A stretch of DNA of 64,000 bases, from the NCBI GenBank assembly GCA_003349885.1, contig QFXC01000002.1:230430-294429 (forward strand), read 5' to 3'. Origin of the DNA: an endosymbiont of Galathealinum brachiosum. Its GTDB lineage: Bacteria > Pseudomonadota > Gammaproteobacteria > SZUA-229. The notes beneath the pieces were generated by a model that made no database searches, was not told the origin of the DNA, and saw only the letters and a list, made by a program, of their open reading frames with translations. Positions 8,679 through 19,278 of the stretch are shown here, piece by piece; positions within the stretch are counted from its first letter, which is position 1, and each line of letters begins with the position of its first letter. Made by a program: the position numbers and the translations under genes.

Positions 8679-8759
8679 TGTAACTGTTCAGGTTGCCCTT
8701 GTATGGCTTCAGGTCCAGGCAAAAAATGTGAATTTACAAGGGCGAGCTGAATAGTTACT
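8679..8759. repeat. palindromic repeat element A (TGTAACTGTTCAG family) after fabF
   Basis: The left arm reads TGTAACTGTTCAGGTTGCCC and continues CTTGTA. The right arm, read on the minus strand, is AGTAACTATTCAGCTCGCCC followed by CTTGTA, so the arms are near-identical inverted copies about 26 bp long. The outer base of the right arm is part of the fabF stop codon. A related element lies after grpE. Confidence 0.7.
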
Positions 8760-9997
8760 TAGATTTTTTTAAACAGAACAGTACCATTAGTACCACCAAA
8801 GCCAAACGAATTTGAAAGCACTGCGTCCATCTTCATATCACGCGCTGTATTTGGCACATAATCCAGATCACATTCAGGATCCTGATTATCTAAATTAATA
8901 GTAGGTGATGCTACCTGATCAACTAAACTCATTACCGAGAACACAGCTTCAATACCACCCGCTGCACCCAGTAAATGACCTGTCATAGATTTGGTAGAAG
9001 TCACGGCCAGTGATTTAGCGTGATCACCGAAAGCCGCTTTCATGGCCATAGTTTCAGCCACATCACCCGCAGGAGTAGATGTACCATGAGCATTAACAAA
9101 CTGAATATCTTCTTTGTTAAGGCCCGCATCTTTTATAGCGTTAATCATGCAACGTGCCGCACCTTCTCCACCTACAGACGGGCTGGTCATATGATAAGCG
9201 TCACCACTCATACCAAAACCGGCCATTTCACAGTAGATTTTCGCACCACGTGCTTTTGCGTGTTCATACTCTTCTAAAACTAAAACACCTGCACCATCAC
9301 CCAGCACAAAACCATCACGGTCTTTGTCCCATGGACGACTGGCTGCTTCAAAATTATCGTTATTACGAGACAGAGCACGTGCAGCAGCAAAACCACCGAT
9401 ACCTAAAGGCGAAGAGGCTTTCTCAGCACCACCGGCAATCATTACATCAGCATCACCGTAAGCGATCATACGTGCTGCCATACCGATACTATGGGTACCC
9501 GTAGTACAGGCAGTAACCAGCGCAATATTCGGGCCTTTAATGCCATATTTAATAGACAGATTACCGGAAATCATATTGATAATAGAGCCGGGAATAAGAA
9601 AAGGTGAAATTCTTCTTGGGCCACCTTTATCCATGGCATCTTTATTTTTTTCAATCAGAGGTAAACCACCAATACCCGAACCAACAGCAATACCTATACG
9701 TTCAGAGTTCTCTTCAGTGATTTCAATGCCTGAATCTTTAATCGCCTCATCTGAAGCAGCTATGCCGTAATGGATAAAGGTATCCATTTTTTTCAGGTCT
9801 TTTTTCGGAATATACTCGGAAGCGTCAAAATCTTTTACGGTGCCTGCAAATTTAACAGCCTGATCACTAGTATCGAAATCAGTAATAAGTGATATACCAC
9901 TTTTGCCTGCAAGGATATTGCTCCATGAAGACTTTAAATCATTGCCTACAGGTGAAACAATACCTAAACCGGTAACGACAACACGACGTTTAGCCAA
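8759..9997 (-). CDS. fabF: beta-ketoacyl-ACP synthase II
   Basis: This is KAS II, 412 residues, condensing malonyl-ACP with acyl-ACP in fatty-acid elongation. The Cys-His-His active site is intact: [10 protein letters not shown] (nucleophile at about residue 163), [11 protein letters not shown] and [11 protein letters not shown]. The N-terminus [17 protein letters not shown] is typical. It follows acpP, as is usual, but a terminator hairpin lies between them, so fabF may be transcribed separately. Palindromic element A begins at its stop codon. Confidence 0.97.
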   Translation of the reverse strand: MAKRRVVVTGLGIVSPVGNDLKSSWSNILAGKSGISLITDFDTSDQAVKFAGTVKDFDASEYIPKKDLKKMDTFIHYGIAASDEAIKDSGIEITEENSERIGIAVGSGIGGLPLIEKNKDAMDKGGPRRISPFLIPGSIINMISGNLSIKYGIKGPNIALVTACTTGTHSIGMAARMIAYGDADVMIAGGAEKASSPLGIGGFAAARALSRNNDNFEAASRPWDKDRDGFVLGDGAGVLVLEEYEHAKARGAKIYCEMAGFGMSGDAYHMTSPSVGGEGAARCMINAIKDAGLNKEDIQFVNAHGTSTPAGDVAETMAMKAAFGDHAKSLAVTSTKSMTGHLLGAAGGIEAVFSVMSLVDQVASPTINLDNQDPECDLDYVPNTARDMKMDAVLSNSFGFGGTNGTVLFKKI

Positions 9998-10095
9998 GAG
10001 TATTCTCCAGAATTATATGTTGGGGGGTTTCTGTGTTACAGAAATAATGACACCTGTTCATAAACAGGCAAGGCAAAACTACAACGCCAGAAACG

Positions 10096-10126
10096 AAAAA
10101 AGGGCAGGCACTATGCCTGCCCTTTT
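10096..10126 (-). terminator. rho-independent terminator after acpP
   Basis: Stem GGGCAGGC/GCCTGCCC with loop ACTAT. Read on the minus strand the stem is followed by a run of six T. It starts 13 nt downstream of the acpP stop codon and so probably limits read-through into fabF. Confidence 0.88.
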
Positions 10127-10138
10127 CCATAGATCAGA

Positions 10139-10372
10139 TTAACCGTTAGCGTTAACGTAATCTAAAGCTTGCTGAACTGTAGTAATTTTTTCAGCATCTT
10201 CATCAGGAATTTCACATTCAAATTCCTCTTCTAATGCCATTACCAGCTCAACTGTATCTAGTGAATCAGCACCCAGGTCATCTACAAATGAAGCAGAGTT
10301 AGTTACTTCTTCTTCTTTTACGCCTAGCTGTTCTATAACAATCTTGCGAACGCGTTCTTCTGCACTGCTCAT
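10139..10372 (-). CDS. acpP: acyl carrier protein
   Basis: This is an acidic 77-residue ACP, the soluble carrier of growing acyl chains. The phosphopantetheine attachment Ser is in [12 protein letters not shown], in the expected place (about residue 37). The N-terminus [22 protein letters not shown] and the acidic helix II-III region are typical. It lies between fabG and fabF in the usual order but has a 264-nt leader region before it and its own terminator, consistent with separate high expression. Confidence 0.97.
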   Translation of the reverse strand: MSSAEERVRKIVIEQLGVKEEEVTNSASFVDDLGADSLDTVELVMALEEEFECEIPDEDAEKITTVQQALDYVNANG

Positions 10373-10636
10373 GTATGTTTCCTCTTAATATTACGAATAT
10401 GTTCGAACTGCGCGGTATTTTAGTGAATAACGGCACAGACTACCAGTGTTTTTTTAATCTATTTGATTACAACTTAATCTAAATCAAATCAATGAGTTAG
10501 CCTGAATTTGGTGTAAATGCAAGCGAGCTACCATGCAGAAAAAGAAAGATATGAGCTACTTTTAAAATAACAATAAGCTGTTTCAGGCCAGAAACCCCCT
10601 AATATAGCTCTACCCTTCATTATCCCTGATCGGCCA

Positions 10637-11374
10637 CTATGGCATATGCATACCGCCATTAACATTGATCGTTTCACCTGTGATATAACTCGCTTCAGGT
10701 GAAGCTAAAAAAGCAACAGCGTTTGCTATATCCTGCGGGTCACCTAATTTATTCAATGGAATTTGTGAAATCAATGCTTCACGCTGCTCTTCAGGTAACT
10801 CTTTTGTCATATCAGTATCAATAAAACCGGGCGCAACCGAGTTAACAGTAATAAAACGCGAACCTATTTCTCGAGCTAACGATTTACTAAAACCCAGTAT
10901 GCCGGCTTTAGCCGCCGAGTAATTTGTTTGTCCCGCGTTACCCGTTAAACCAACTACAGACGTTATATTAATGATACGACCTGAACGTGCTTTCATCATA
11001 GGACGAATAACCGCTTTGGACATTTTAAAAATTGATGTCAGGTTAGTATCAATAATATCGTTCCACTGATCATCTTTCATCATCATTAATAAATTATCAC
11101 GTGTAATACCCGCATTATTTACCAGTATGCTGACATTACCAACATCATCTTTAATCGCCTTCATCACATCTTTAATTGATGCATCATCAGCAACATTCAG
11201 ACACATTCCTTTACCACCCTTAGGTGATAAATATTCAGTGATTTTTTCAGCTCCACCCTCAGAGGTAGCCGTACCAATAACGGTTGCACCTGCTGCAGCT
11301 AATGTTTCAGCAATAGCTTTACCAATGCCTCGGCTTGCACCGGTTACTAATGCGATTTGATTTTCTAAGTTCAT
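10637..11374 (-). CDS. fabG: 3-oxoacyl-ACP reductase
   Basis: This is a short-chain dehydrogenase/reductase, 245 residues, reducing beta-ketoacyl-ACP with NADPH. It shows the cofactor motif TGASRGIGKA (residues 11-20), NNAGITRDNLLMMM, and the catalytic Ser-Tyr-Lys set in ITSVVG and YSAAKAG. FabG-type C-terminus ITGETINVNGGMHMP confirms the subfamily. fabD lies about 100 nt upstream on the same strand. The 264 nt between fabG and acpP contain no gene that I can see. Confidence 0.96.
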   Translation of the reverse strand: MNLENQIALVTGASRGIGKAIAETLAAAGATVIGTATSEGGAEKITEYLSPKGGKGMCLNVADDASIKDVMKAIKDDVGNVSILVNNAGITRDNLLMMMKDDQWNDIIDTNLTSIFKMSKAVIRPMMKARSGRIINITSVVGLTGNAGQTNYSAAKAGILGFSKSLAREIGSRFITVNSVAPGFIDTDMTKELPEEQREALISQIPLNKLGDPQDIANAVAFLASPEASYITGETINVNGGMHMP

Positions 11375-11470
11375 TATTAATCCTCTTTCATATCAGTTAG
11401 CCTTAAGGCACTACTAATATATAAACCTGTCACCCCCTGACATCTATATCAGGAATAACATTTAAATTTA

Positions 11471-12409
11471 TTAAGATATCTCTTCTAATGTTTTATCTAA
11501 TGTATCCACATTATTAATTGTGAAGTGAGCGACTTCTTTATTAATACGTTTATTTAAACCTATTAAAACCTTACCAGGCCCGCATTCAACGATTGTGTCT
11601 ACACCTTCAGCGATTAAGTTATTTACACTATCAACCCATAGAACAGGGTTATGTAATTGCTTAACCAGATTCTTTTTAACTTCAGCTGGTTTAGTATAAT
11701 TTTTAGCTGCAACATTCTGAATAACAGGAATGGTTGAGGCTTTTTTAATTTTTACATCTTTTAAATAAGTCGCCAGCTTTTTAGCTGCGCCTTCCATTAA
11801 ATTAGAATGAGAAGGCACACTCACAGGAAGTTTTAATGCGCGTTTTGCACCCTTGTCTTTTGCTATTGCCATTGCTGTTTCAACAGCCTGTATATTGCCT
11901 GCAATTACTATCTGACCAGGTGAGTTAAAATTAACTGCCTGCACTGCAAAATTATCATCGCTGCACATGTCACAAATTTCTTTAACGGTATCATCATCCA
12001 GGCCCAGAATAGCAGCCATTGCACCCACTCCATCCGGAACAGCTGCCTGCATTAACTTGCCACGCTTTGATACACACTTAACTGCAGCTTCAAACTCAAT
12101 TGCACCGGCACATACCAGAGCCGTATATTCACCCAGACTATGGCCTGCCATAATCTCAGGTTCTATTTCCAGCTTACTTTTTAAGATTTCATATACGGCT
12201 ACACCAGAAACCAGCATTGCAGGCTGAGTAACTTCCGTTTTATTAAGCTCTTCTACAGGACCTTCCTGTACAACTTTCCAAAGGTCATATTTCAATACCT
12301 TAGACGCTCTGGAAAATAACTCATTAACAACAGGATAAGATTCTGCCAGTTCAGCCATCATGCCCAAAGATTGTGAGCCCTGCCCCGGAAATACACATGC
12401 CAATTTCAT
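11471..12409 (-). CDS. fabD: malonyl-CoA:ACP transacylase
   Basis: This is FabD, 312 residues, loading malonate from CoA onto ACP. The N-terminal FPGQGSQ motif, the active-site Ser in GHSLGEYTAL (about residue 91) and the His in VPSHSNLM (about residue 200) are all present, followed by VIECGPGKVLIGLNKR. In most gammaproteobacteria plsX and fabH precede fabD; here dapB lies upstream instead, so the fab cluster starts at fabD. Confidence 0.96.
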   Translation of the reverse strand: MKLACVFPGQGSQSLGMMAELAESYPVVNELFSRASKVLKYDLWKVVQEGPVEELNKTEVTQPAMLVSGVAVYEILKSKLEIEPEIMAGHSLGEYTALVCAGAIEFEAAVKCVSKRGKLMQAAVPDGVGAMAAILGLDDDTVKEICDMCSDDNFAVQAVNFNSPGQIVIAGNIQAVETAMAIAKDKGAKRALKLPVSVPSHSNLMEGAAKKLATYLKDVKIKKASTIPVIQNVAAKNYTKPAEVKKNLVKQLHNPVLWVDSVNNLIAEGVDTIVECGPGKVLIGLNKRINKEVAHFTINNVDTLDKTLEEIS

Positions 12410-12474
12410 AGATTTACCTTTTATAATTTTTTCACTACCAACAAATAAAATTTATTTTAATGTAAGCATTTGGC

Positions 12475-13327
<853 letters not shown>

Positions 13328-13338
13328 GAAATATTATT

Positions 13339-13824
13339 CTACCAACTGATGTATGAATAACCCTTTTCCTGCAGATCAATTAAATCAGCTGCACCAACCT
13401 GAACGATTTCAACAAAATCATACAGGTCTTCTTTTTTCCAGCCCAGAGACTGCATGGTATTACCGCAGGCATGAAATTTAACCCCGTAATCAGCCATACT
13501 TCTTATTTTCTGTTTAATTTCATAAGAAACATAACGCTGAGGTTTTTTACCCAATATGTGTATACCCGGACCAAATGCAGTGATAACAATTGTTATATTA
13601 TCATTGTACTTACGTAACATTTCTGCGGCTGAAAACATTACCGCATCATGATAAGCCTGATCAGACTTATTAAACTGATACACCACATTATGCTCAGTCG
13701 GATCACCGGGAAAACGCATTTCACTATCGTCTGCTACTTTTTCAGAGGCTCCTGCATTACGACCTGTTAAAACACCTGCTGCAATGCTGGCTAACCCCGT
13801 GAGTAAACGCCTTCGTGAAACCAT
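13339..13824 (-). CDS. Tat-exported DsrE-family protein
   Basis: This is a 161-residue protein with a twin-arginine-type N-terminus (SRRRLLTG followed by a short hydrophobic stretch ending ASA) and a DsrE/DsrF-like fold: VVYQFNKSD, HDAVMFSAAEMLR, ITIVITAFGPGIHIL, then GVKFHACGNTMQSLGW. The single conserved Cys in FHACGNTM matches the active or sulfur-binding Cys position of periplasmic DsrE-like proteins. It is predicted to be periplasmic. It sits 17 nt after dnaJ and before dapB, so it rides in the heat-shock operon. Its exact role (sulfur binding or sulfurtransfer) is inferred from family only. Confidence 0.82.
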   Translation of the reverse strand: MVSRRRLLTGLASIAAGVLTGRNAGASEKVADDSEMRFPGDPTEHNVVYQFNKSDQAYHDAVMFSAAEMLRKYNDNITIVITAFGPGIHILGKKPQRYVSYEIKQKIRSMADYGVKFHACGNTMQSLGWKKEDLYDFVEIVQVGAADLIDLQEKGYSYISW

Positions 13825-13841
13825 TATAACCCCATATTTTA

Positions 13842-14981
13842 TTACAGCTTCATATCGTCAAAAAACTTCTTAACCCCATCCATCCAGCTACTACCCTGAG
13901 GGTTATGGTTTTTATTATCGCCATGAATACTTTCTTCAAAATCTCTTAACAATTCTTTTTGCTTGGAGGTTAACTTAACGGGTGTTTCAATAACAACCTT
14001 ACAAATCAAGTCACCTACCATACCACCGCGAACAGGTTTAACACCCTTGCCCTTCAAACGAAACAACCTACCGGTTTGCGTTTCAGCAGGAATTTTTAGC
14101 TTAACACGGCCATTTAATGTTGGCACCTCAAGATTTCCACCCAGTGCTGCGGTTGCCACACTAATTGGCACCTGACACAACAGATTACTACCATCACGTT
14201 CAAAAATAGCATGCGATTTCACATGTACCTGTACATACAGGTCACCTGAAGGACCTCCATTTTCTCCGGCCTCACCTTCACCAGATAAACGAATACGATC
14301 CCCGTTATCTACCCCTGGTGGAACTTTTACTGACAGTGTTTTACGTTCTTCAACTCGCCCCTGACCATGGCAGTCGCCACAGGGATCAGAAATAGTTTTA
14401 CCCTGCCCATGACAATGCGGGCAAGTTTGTTGAACAGAGAAGAAGCCCTGCTGAATACGTACCTGACCTGTACCTCCACAGGTAGTACAGGTGGTAGGTG
14501 TAGAACCTTTTTTAGCACCACTACCATCGCAGGTTTTACAGCCGACCAGTGTAGGAATCTTGATTTTGATCGTTGTACCGGCAACCGCATCTTCCAGACT
14601 CAGTTCCATATTATAACGAAGGTCTGAACCACGATAAGAACGGCTGCGACCACCGCCTCCACCGCCGCCAAAAATATCACCGAACACATCACCGAAAATA
14701 TCACTAAAGTTTCCATTACCGGCACCATAACCGGCACCACCACCCGCAGATGGGTCAACACCCGCATGACCATACTGATCATAAGCTGCGCGTTTTTGTG
14801 CATCAGATAAAATATCGTAGGCTTCTTTGCCTTCTTTAAATTTTTCCTCGGCAGCGTCCGGGTTGTCTGCATTTCTATCCGGATGATGTTTCATCGCCAG
14901 ACGTTTAAAGGCCTTTTTAATGTCCTTTTCATTTGCGTCTTTGGATATTCCCAGAATTTCGTAATAATCTCGTTTTGACAT
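13842..14981 (-). CDS. dnaJ: chaperone DnaJ
   Basis: This is the Hsp40 co-chaperone, 379 residues. It has an N-terminal J domain with HPD ([11 protein letters not shown]), a Gly/Phe-rich linker (about residues 76-112), and four CxxCxGxG zinc-binding repeats ([32 protein letters not shown]). The C-terminal substrate-binding domains follow. It stimulates DnaK ATPase and holds unfolded substrates. It lies about 200 nt after dnaK with a hairpin between them. Confidence 0.97.
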   Translation of the reverse strand: MSKRDYYEILGISKDANEKDIKKAFKRLAMKHHPDRNADNPDAAEEKFKEGKEAYDILSDAQKRAAYDQYGHAGVDPSAGGGAGYGAGNGNFSDIFGDVFGDIFGGGGGGGRSRSYRGSDLRYNMELSLEDAVAGTTIKIKIPTLVGCKTCDGSGAKKGSTPTTCTTCGGTGQVRIQQGFFSVQQTCPHCHGQGKTISDPCGDCHGQGRVEERKTLSVKVPPGVDNGDRIRLSGEGEAGENGGPSGDLYVQVHVKSHAIFERDGSNLLCQVPISVATAALGGNLEVPTLNGRVKLKIPAETQTGRLFRLKGKGVKPVRGGMVGDLICKVVIETPVKLTSKQKELLRDFEESIHGDNKNHNPQGSSWMDGVKKFFDDMKL

Positions 14982-15128
14982 GCTTTTTAATCTCTAAATC
15001 TACAGATTTTTTGCTACAGTGAAACAGGGTACATGGAGTTTTTATTTATCCGCCTGTGGCGAATAAAACTAAAATTTTACTCTGTGCTCTCTGTAGCAGT
15101 CATTAAACCTTTTAACACTTTAAACACA

Positions 15129-15160
15129 CAAAATGCCCGGCTAAAAAACCAGGCATTTTG
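15129..15160 (-). terminator. hairpin between dnaK and dnaJ, possible attenuator
   Basis: The outer stem CAAAATGCC/GGCATTTTG is perfect, with an additional GG/CC pair inside. It begins 28 nt after the dnaK stop. The minus-strand sequence that follows is not a strong T-run, so partial termination or mRNA processing between dnaK and dnaJ is as likely as full termination. Confidence 0.55.
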
Positions 15161-15187
15161 TAACGGCTAAATGCCTAAGAAAAGGAC

Positions 15188-17128
15188 TTATTTATTGTCG
15201 TCTTCTTTTACTTCTTCAAACTCGGCATCAACTACTTCATCTTCTGCTGCATTAGCATCACCAGCAGCCTGTTCACCACCAGCATCCGCACCACCTTCCT
15301 GCTGCTGTGACTGAGCATATGCTTTTTCAGCAACTTTGCCTGCTGCTTCTGTTAGTGCTGTAGTTTTAGCTTCGATAAGCTCTTTATCGTCACCAGCAAC
15401 CGCTTCTTTCAGTTCAGTAATTGCAGTTTCAATTGCAGCTTTCTCACCTTCTTCAACCTGATCACCCAGATCTTTCAGTGATTTCTCAGATGCATGAATC
15501 AGATTATCTGCTGTGTTACGTGCTTCAACCAGTTCTTTCTGCTTGCGATCTTCATCCGCATGCGCTTCAGCATCTTTAACCATGTTTTCAACTTCTTCGT
15601 CAGACAAACCAGAAGAGGCTTTAATCACAATAGACTGCTCTTTACCCGTAGCTTTATCTTTCGCAGATACATTCAGGATACCATTTGCATCGATATCAAA
15701 TGATACTTCGATCTGAGGCACACCACGTGCAGCAGGTGGAATATCCTGTAGATCAAAACGACCTAGAGACTTATTACCTGAAGCCATTTCGCGCTCACCC
15801 TGAAGTACATGAACTGTAACCGCACTCTGGTTATCATCCGCTGTTGAGAACACCTGTGATGCCTTAGTCGGAATCGTTGTGTTTTTCTCAACCAGTTTGG
15901 TCATTACACCACCCATAGTTTCAATACCCAGAGATAATGGTGTTACGTCTAATAGTAAGATGTCATTAACATCACCACCTAAAACACCACCCTGTATAGA
16001 TGCACCCATTGCAACTGCTTCATCCGGGTTTACATCTTTACGCGCTTCTTTACCAAAGAAGTTTTTGACCGCATCCTGAACCATTGGCATACGACTCTGA
16101 CCACCCACAAGGATGATATCGTCGATTTCACCAACACTTAAACCTGCATCTGATAATGCTGTTTTACATGGTGCAATAGTACGCTCAACCAAATCTTCAA
16201 CTAGTGATTCAAGCTTAGCGCGAGTTAGTTTCAGGTTAAGGTGTTTAGGACCTGAAGCATCAGCAGTAATGTAAGGTAAGTTAACATCTGTTTGCTGGCT
16301 GTTAGATAATTCGATTTTTGCTTTTTCAGCGGCTTCTTTTAAACGCTGAAGTGCAAGCGGATCGTTATGTAAATCCATACCGTTGTCTTTCTTGAACTCG
16401 TCTGCAAGATAGTCAATCAGACGCATATCAAAGTCTTCACCACCGAGGAATGTATCACCATTAGTCGCTAATACTTCAAACTGATGCTCGCCATCAATTT
16501 CAGCGATTTCAATGATTGATACATCAAATGTACCACCACCAAGGTCGTATACTGCAATAGTAGAGTCGCCCTTAAGTTTCTTATCCATACCGTAAGCTAA
16601 TGCAGCTGCAGTTGGCTCATTGATAATACGTTTAACTTCAAGACCGGCAATTTTACCTGCGTCTTTAGTTGCCTGACGTTGTGAGTCATTGAAATAAGCT
16701 GGAACGGTTACTACCGCTTCTGTTACTTCTTCACCTAAATATTCTTCAGCTGTTTTCTTCATTTTCTGAAGAATACGTGCTGCTACTTCCGGTGGAGCCA
16801 TCTTGTTGCCATGGGCTTCAATCCAGGCATCACCGTTATCCGCTTTAATGATTGTGTAAGGTACAAGTTTGATATCACGCTGAACAACTTCTTCCTCAAA
16901 ACGACGACCAATAAGACGCTTAGTTGCGAATAATGTATTGGCAGGGTTAGTTACAGCCTGACGTTTTGCAGACTGACCTACCATAACCTCATCACCTTCA
17001 CCGAAAGCAACGATTGAAGGAGTGGTACGATCACCCTCAGAATTTTCAATGATGCGCGGTGCATCACCATCCATAATTGCGACACAAGAGTTAGTTGTAC
17101 CCAGGTCGATGCCGATAATTTTACCCAT
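15188..17128 (-). CDS. dnaK: chaperone DnaK (Hsp70)
   Basis: This is the Hsp70 chaperone. I place the start at the ATG of [14 protein letters not shown] because a GGAGC ribosome-binding site lies 6-10 nt upstream; the frame also opens at a TTG four codons earlier, but that would place the site inside the gene. This gives 646 residues. It has the nucleotide-binding domain signatures [22 protein letters not shown] and [10 protein letters not shown], then the substrate-binding domain and an acidic tail ending [10 protein letters not shown] weak heat-shock-like promoter and repeat element B lie in the 220-nt gap after grpE. Confidence 0.97.
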   Translation of the reverse strand: MGKIIGIDLGTTNSCVAIMDGDAPRIIENSEGDRTTPSIVAFGEGDEVMVGQSAKRQAVTNPANTLFATKRLIGRRFEEEVVQRDIKLVPYTIIKADNGDAWIEAHGNKMAPPEVAARILQKMKKTAEEYLGEEVTEAVVTVPAYFNDSQRQATKDAGKIAGLEVKRIINEPTAAALAYGMDKKLKGDSTIAVYDLGGGTFDVSIIEIAEIDGEHQFEVLATNGDTFLGGEDFDMRLIDYLADEFKKDNGMDLHNDPLALQRLKEAAEKAKIELSNSQQTDVNLPYITADASGPKHLNLKLTRAKLESLVEDLVERTIAPCKTALSDAGLSVGEIDDIILVGGQSRMPMVQDAVKNFFGKEARKDVNPDEAVAMGASIQGGVLGGDVNDILLLDVTPLSLGIETMGGVMTKLVEKNTTIPTKASQVFSTADDNQSAVTVHVLQGEREMASGNKSLGRFDLQDIPPAARGVPQIEVSFDIDANGILNVSAKDKATGKEQSIVIKASSGLSDEEVENMVKDAEAHADEDRKQKELVEARNTADNLIHASEKSLKDLGDQVEEGEKAAIETAITELKEAVAGDDKELIEAKTTALTEAAGKVAEKAYAQSQQQEGGADAGGEQAAGDANAAEDEVVDAEFEEVKEDDNK

Positions 17129-17167
17129 GTTTTGCTCCAAAATGCTTAATTTTTAACTTATCCCTTA

Positions 17168-17194
17168 AATAAGGGCAGGTTTTTACTTTTCAAT
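17168..17194 (-). promoter_or_regulatory. weak sigma-32-like promoter upstream of dnaK
   Basis: On the minus strand ATTGAAA, 12 nt spacer, then CCCTTATT resembles the heat-shock consensus (CTTGAAA, CCCCATNT) with several mismatches. It lies 40-66 nt upstream of the dnaK ATG. The match is weaker than the one before grpE. Confidence 0.35.
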
Positions 17195-17237
17195 GGTTAG
17201 AAGAGTTTTATAACCTTCTCACCAGTATAATTTTTCC

Positions 17238-17360
17238 TGTAACTGTTCAGCTTGTCCCTGAGTGGTTTCAGGCCAGGGAGGAAAATGTGAGCTTATAAGT
17301 ATAAGTGTCCATTTTTCAACGAAGGCATGGAGCCATTCAGGGGTAAGCTGAGCTGTTACA
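17238..17360. repeat. palindromic repeat element B (TGTAACTGTTCAG family) after grpE
   Basis: The left arm starts TGTAACTGTTCAGCTTGTCC and the right arm, read on the minus strand, starts TGTAACAGCTCAGCTTACCC; both continue with CTGA(A/G)TGG. The arms are imperfect inverted repeats of about 37 bp around a 50-nt centre. The left half is shared with element A after fabF, including an AAAATGTGA segment. The element ends 1 nt from the grpE stop codon. Confidence 0.7.
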
Positions 17361-17361
17361 A

Positions 17362-17964
17362 TTAGTCAGCTGCTTTTGATACCATTACCATCGCCGGGCG
17401 TACCAGACGATCATTTAACAGGTAACCTTTCTGCATCACTGCCATTACTGTATTCGGCTCATGCTCATCACTGGGCTGCATTGACATCGCCTGATGATGA
17501 TCTGCATTGAACTTTTCACCCATCGGGTTCAGCTCAACCACATTAAATTTTTCAAATACACCAGATAACATATTCAATGTCATTTCACTGCCTTCACGCA
17601 GATTTTCAACATTGGCATTTTCCTGTCCGGCCGCGTCAACACCCATTTCCAGACTATCTTTAACCGCCAGCATTTCAGAGATAAACTTCTCTAATGCAAA
17701 TTTGTGTGCATTTTCCAGATCTTTCTGAGTGCGTCGACGAATATTATCCATCTCAGCTTTAGTACGCAGTAGCTGATCCCAGTTCTCAGAAGCTTTCTTT
17801 TCCGCCTGCTCCAGGCGCTCGATCATTTCTTCCGGCGAAAAAGCTTCACCTTCCGTTTCATTAACCGCCTCAAGTGCTTCTTCAGTAACTTCTTCAGATG
17901 ATAAAATGTCGCCTTCTACAGCGGCATCCTGTTGATTCTTATCGAGGATTTCCTCGTTTGACAT
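17362..17964 (-). CDS. grpE: nucleotide exchange factor GrpE
   Basis: This is the DnaK nucleotide-exchange factor, 200 residues. An acidic N-terminal region of about 45 residues precedes a coiled coil (EMIERLEQAEKKASENWDQL). The GrpE signatures are RTKAEMDNIRRRTQKDLENA and the C-terminal beta domain AVMQKGYLLNDRLVRPAMVMVSK. It lies between hrcA and dnaK, the standard order. A good sigma-32 promoter candidate lies 35-62 nt upstream. Confidence 0.96.
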   Translation of the reverse strand: MSNEEILDKNQQDAAVEGDILSSEEVTEEALEAVNETEGEAFSPEEMIERLEQAEKKASENWDQLLRTKAEMDNIRRRTQKDLENAHKFALEKFISEMLAVKDSLEMGVDAAGQENANVENLREGSEMTLNMLSGVFEKFNVVELNPMGEKFNADHHQAMSMQPSDEHEPNTVMAVMQKGYLLNDRLVRPAMVMVSKAAD

Positions 17965-17998
17965 TGCCAGTCTCCATCAATATTTAGGTCTGTTAGCC

Positions 17999-18026
17999 AT
18001 ATGGGGATATTCAATTAAGATTCAAG
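17999..18026 (-). promoter_or_regulatory. sigma-32 heat-shock promoter before grpE
   Basis: On the minus strand CTTGAAT (-35), a 13-nt spacer, and CCCCATAT (-10) match the RpoH consensus CTTGAAA/CCCCATNT at nearly every position. It lies in the hrcA-grpE gap, about 35 nt from the grpE start, and could drive grpE-dnaK-dnaJ. Confidence 0.8.
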
Positions 18027-18079
18027 GGTCTTGAAATACAAAAGATATAAAGAAGAAAGAAAAAAACAGATAATCGTAC

Positions 18080-19129
18080 TTATTTAGCTTCCGCACCCAG
18101 CGCCAGACTTAAAAAGCGCGCAGTGATATTCACAGCCGATATCACTTTACTATATTCCATTCGGGTCGGCCCTATCACCCCGAGCACTCCCAGCGTACTT
18201 TCTTTAGTACCATATGGAACCGAGATAACACTAAAATCTTCCAGCCCCTCTATACCCGCTTCTGAACCGATAAATACCTGCATATCTTCCGCCTGTATAC
18301 AACGATCCAGTAAACCCAGCATATCTCGCTTATTTTGAAACACCTGAAACAGCTGTTGCAGCTGATTCGCATTATCGGCTTCATTGAAACGAATTAAGTT
18401 AGCTTGTCCCTGTAGTCGATAACTCTCATTCTCATCATCAGGTTTAAGCGCCTGATCTGCCAGATTAACCGCAGCTGCCATTAACTCATCAACCTGGGTG
18501 CGAGCTCCCTGCATTTCTTTTATCAAAAGAGAGCGAATCTGAAATATATCCTTACCCATAAAGTGCTGATTAAGGTAATTAGAAATCTTAACCAGCTCAT
18601 TCTGAGAAAAGTCTTTATCTACGTGCACAATCCGATTTTGAACATCACGTTCATTAACGACCAGAATAGCCAGAATTTTTTTATCTGGCAGGGGTAAAAA
18701 CTCAATGCGGCGCAGGTTCAACTGGCCACTTTTAGGTAAAGTAATGACCCCGGCCATCTGAGTAATATCAGACAACAGATTATTTGCCATATTAATCAGG
18801 GTATCTTTATCCTGATCCGCATTTAACTGTAACTGTAGTTTTTCTTTAATCGCATTTTCAATGGGACTAAATTCCAGCATGGAATCAACATACATACGGA
18901 AACCCATATTGGTGGGCACTCTTCCAGCAGATGTATGCGGTGCTGAAACCAGCCCCATTGAATCGAGGTTCGCCATTACATTACGAATTGTGGCGGTAGA
19001 GATATTTAAACCCGCTGATTCAGCAAGTGTTTTAGAACCAACCGGAGCGCCCTCTTCAACGTAACAGTTGATAAGGGTTTTTAATAAATATTGGGAACGT
19101 TCGTTTAATGGAGTTGAGTTTTTAGACAT
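18080..19129 (-). CDS. hrcA: heat-inducible transcription repressor HrcA
   Basis: This is HrcA, 349 residues, a repressor that binds CIRCE operators of groE/dnaK operons. The N-terminal winged helix (LLKTLINCYVEEGAPVGSKTLAE, STATIRNVMANLDSMGLV, TSAGRVPTNMGFRMYVDSML) and the C-terminal GAF-like and dimerisation regions (VFIGSEAGIEG, GVIGPTRMEYSKVI) are both present. It heads the hrcA-grpE-dnaK-dnaJ order. I did not find the CIRCE palindrome upstream of hrcA, grpE or dnaK in this window. Confidence 0.96.
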   Translation of the reverse strand: MSKNSTPLNERSQYLLKTLINCYVEEGAPVGSKTLAESAGLNISTATIRNVMANLDSMGLVSAPHTSAGRVPTNMGFRMYVDSMLEFSPIENAIKEKLQLQLNADQDKDTLINMANNLLSDITQMAGVITLPKSGQLNLRRIEFLPLPDKKILAILVVNERDVQNRIVHVDKDFSQNELVKISNYLNQHFMGKDIFQIRSLLIKEMQGARTQVDELMAAAVNLADQALKPDDENESYRLQGQANLIRFNEADNANQLQQLFQVFQNKRDMLGLLDRCIQAEDMQVFIGSEAGIEGLEDFSVISVPYGTKESTLGVLGVIGPTRMEYSKVISAVNITARFLSLALGAEAK

Positions 19130-19191
19130 GGCATAATTATTTTACGTAAACTTTTTTCCAAAGGATCACTATTACAGGTCGTAATATTTCA

Positions 19192-19253
19192 GGATCAGAT
19201 TTGACCTCACCAACTCACAGGATTATTCAAACCCGGACATCAAATCTGGCTCC
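19192..19253. repeat. inverted repeat between lolD and hrcA
   Basis: GGATCAGATTTGA on the left and TCAAATCTGGCTCC on the right are inverted copies with one bulge, about 36 nt apart. Located 26 nt beyond the lolD stop codon. Its form fits a REP/RAYT-type or other intergenic palindrome; it has no T-run of a terminator. Confidence 0.6.
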
Positions 19254-19278
19254 GACCCTTTACTACTTTTAAAACTAT

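Noticed and set aside
9020..9770. Several plus-strand open frames opposite fabF
   Set aside because: They mirror the fabF codons and show no independent coding features.
14327..14872. Overlapping minus-strand frames within dnaJ
   Set aside because: Out-of-frame shadows of the zinc-finger and Gly-rich regions.
17129..17140. TTG start four codons upstream for dnaK
   Set aside because: It would place the GGAGC ribosome-binding site inside the gene; the ATG gives the standard N-terminus.
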